In this document: one piece after another, positions 63,439-64,000 of the stretch
Layout: each line of letters opens with the position of its first letter
Position numbering within the stretch: the first letter of the stretch is position 1
Assembly (NCBI RefSeq): GCF_021730435.1
Contig: NZ_JABWGX010000006.1
Coordinates: 62,001 to 126,000 of the forward strand
Reading direction: 5' to 3'
Length of the DNA stretch: 64,000 nt
Source of the DNA: Xanthobacter agilis
GTDB taxonomy: Bacteria > Pseudomonadota > Alphaproteobacteria > Rhizobiales > Xanthobacteraceae
Notes under the pieces: generated by a model
The model's database searches: none
Told to the model about the DNA's origin: nothing
Seen by the model: only the letters and a program-made list of their open reading frames with translations
Translations under genes and position numbers: made by a program

Positions 63439-64000
63439 ATGATGCGTTTCGCGCTGTTGGCTACGGTCCTGGCCCTCGCCATCGTTTCGCCGCGCCCGGC
63501 GGCCGCCCACCCCCATGTGTGGGTGACCATGAAGACCGAGATGGTCTACGGCCCGGACGGAGCCCTTACCGGGCTCCGGCAGGCCTGGACCTTCGACGAC
63601 GCCTTCTCCGCCTTCGCGCTCCAGGGGCTGGAGAGGCGCAAGGACGGCACCTATGGCGACGACGTTCTGAAGCCACTGGCGCAGGTGAATGTGGAGTCGC
63701 TGAAGGAATACGATTATTTCGTCACCGCGAAATCCGCGACGACCAAGCTCGCCTTCAACGAGCCGGTGGATTATTACCTGACCTATGCCGATGATCTGCT
63801 CACCCTACACTTCACCTTGCCGTTGAAGAAGCCGCAGCCGGCCAAGGGGACCGTTTCTGTGGATATTTACGACCCCACCTATTTCATCTCCTTCACCTTT
63901 ACGGAGAAGGATCCGGTGAAGCTGGTGGGGGCCCCGGCGAGCTGCACCGAGCATGTGGTCTCGCCCGAGCAGCAGACGGTTCCGCTTGATGAGAACTTCT
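63439..64000 (+). CDS. DUF1007 family periplasmic protein (C-terminus outside window)
   Basis: The first 187 residues of an exported protein. The signal peptide spans about residues 1-24 and ends Ala-Ala-Ala, directly before HPHVWV, the N-terminal His signature of DUF1007. Then FDDAFSAFALQGLERRKDGTYGDD and YYLTYADDLLTLHFTLPL follow the family. DUF1007 proteins are usually encoded with a NicO/RcnA-type nickel or cobalt permease, and the exposed His-x-His after processing fits metal binding. That link is known for the family and not visible here. ATGs at 63433, 63439 and 63442 compete; 63439 is best spaced from AGGGAG. The frame is open to the window end. Confidence 0.85.
   Translation, partial: MMRFALLATVLALAIVSPRPAAAHPHVWVTMKTEMVYGPDGALTGLRQAWTFDDAFSAFALQGLERRKDGTYGDDVLKPLAQVNVESLKEYDYFVTAKSATTKLAFNEPVDYYLTYADDLLTLHFTLPLKKPQPAKGTVSVDIYDPTYFISFTFTEKDPVKLVGAPASCTEHVVSPEQQTVPLDENF

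Overview
This window looks like a chromosomal segment of a GC-rich (about 70 %) alphaproteobacterium of the order Hyphomicrobiales. It is most plausibly in or near Xanthobacteraceae (Xanthobacter, Azorhizobium, Ancylobacter), though that family assignment is an inference. Supporting signs are the aerobic cobaltochelatase genes cobS and cobT next to a DnaJ-like gene and bolA; the hslVU locus beside hisB-DUF2628-hisH-hisA-hisF-hisE-coaA; DUF4167, DUF3422 and DUF1007 proteins; PTS-Ntr enzyme I; an A-type RNase P RNA; and an intracellular PHB depolymerase. I see no rRNA, tRNA, insertion sequence, prophage or CRISPR array. Most of the window is core genome.

Layout. 0-7.5 kb: a truncated TRAP solute-binding protein, mrp, a DNA-repair/MBL/GST run, a membrane SNase, a PleC/DivJ-like histidine kinase with a perfect CtrA-type box in front, queG and a second GST. 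7.9-10.2 kb: uppP, then the membrane pair nfeD and slipin. 10.38-11.44 kb: a non-coding tandem array of a 227-229 bp unit (four copies plus a truncated fifth, each with a stem-loop), the most unusual structure here. 11.5-16.2 kb: dnaJ-like, cobS, cobT and a phytase-like secreted protein, all on the minus strand. 16.4-21.1 kb: bolA, queC, an LprI-like protein, a HAD nucleotidase, a diguanylate cyclase and a GNAT. 21.2-26.8 kb: a likely sigma-54 regulon in miniature, with an OFA-family transporter behind a -24/-12 promoter and a palindromic upstream site, followed by an NtrC-type regulator and its cache-domain sensor kinase. 26.9-28.4 kb: a DjlA-like protein translationally coupled to an amidase.

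28.4-34.5 kb: kdsD, then a minus-strand run containing a hexapeptide acyltransferase and a DUF1045 protein, both families normally found with C-P lyase, plus an MBL hydrolase, an alpha/beta hydrolase, DUF3422 and a Spy-like periplasmic protein. 34.7-38.7 kb: an ABC exporter pair (YbbA/YbbP type) divergent from tesA, with the two start codons sharing one CATG. 38.76-39.14 kb: rnpB. 39.5-46.7 kb: lysC, ptsP, prfA, prmC and a DUF4167 protein with a long charged repeat. 47.0-51.8 kb: the histidine operon with coaA. 52-57.3 kb: an alpha/beta hydrolase, hslV, hslU, a PHB depolymerase, a fatty acid hydroxylase family protein and a small Cys-rich secreted protein. 57.5-59.7 kb: an OmpR-type two-component system behind a GTAAC-N5-GTAAC box. 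60-64 kb: a lower-GC secreted Cys-rich protein behind a palindrome that overlaps its -35 box, an MltB-type transglycosylase, galU and a DUF1007 protein running off the end.

Start codons were placed by Shine-Dalgarno sequence, overlap with neighbours and family alignment. All functional calls are from reading motifs by eye; no database search was run.
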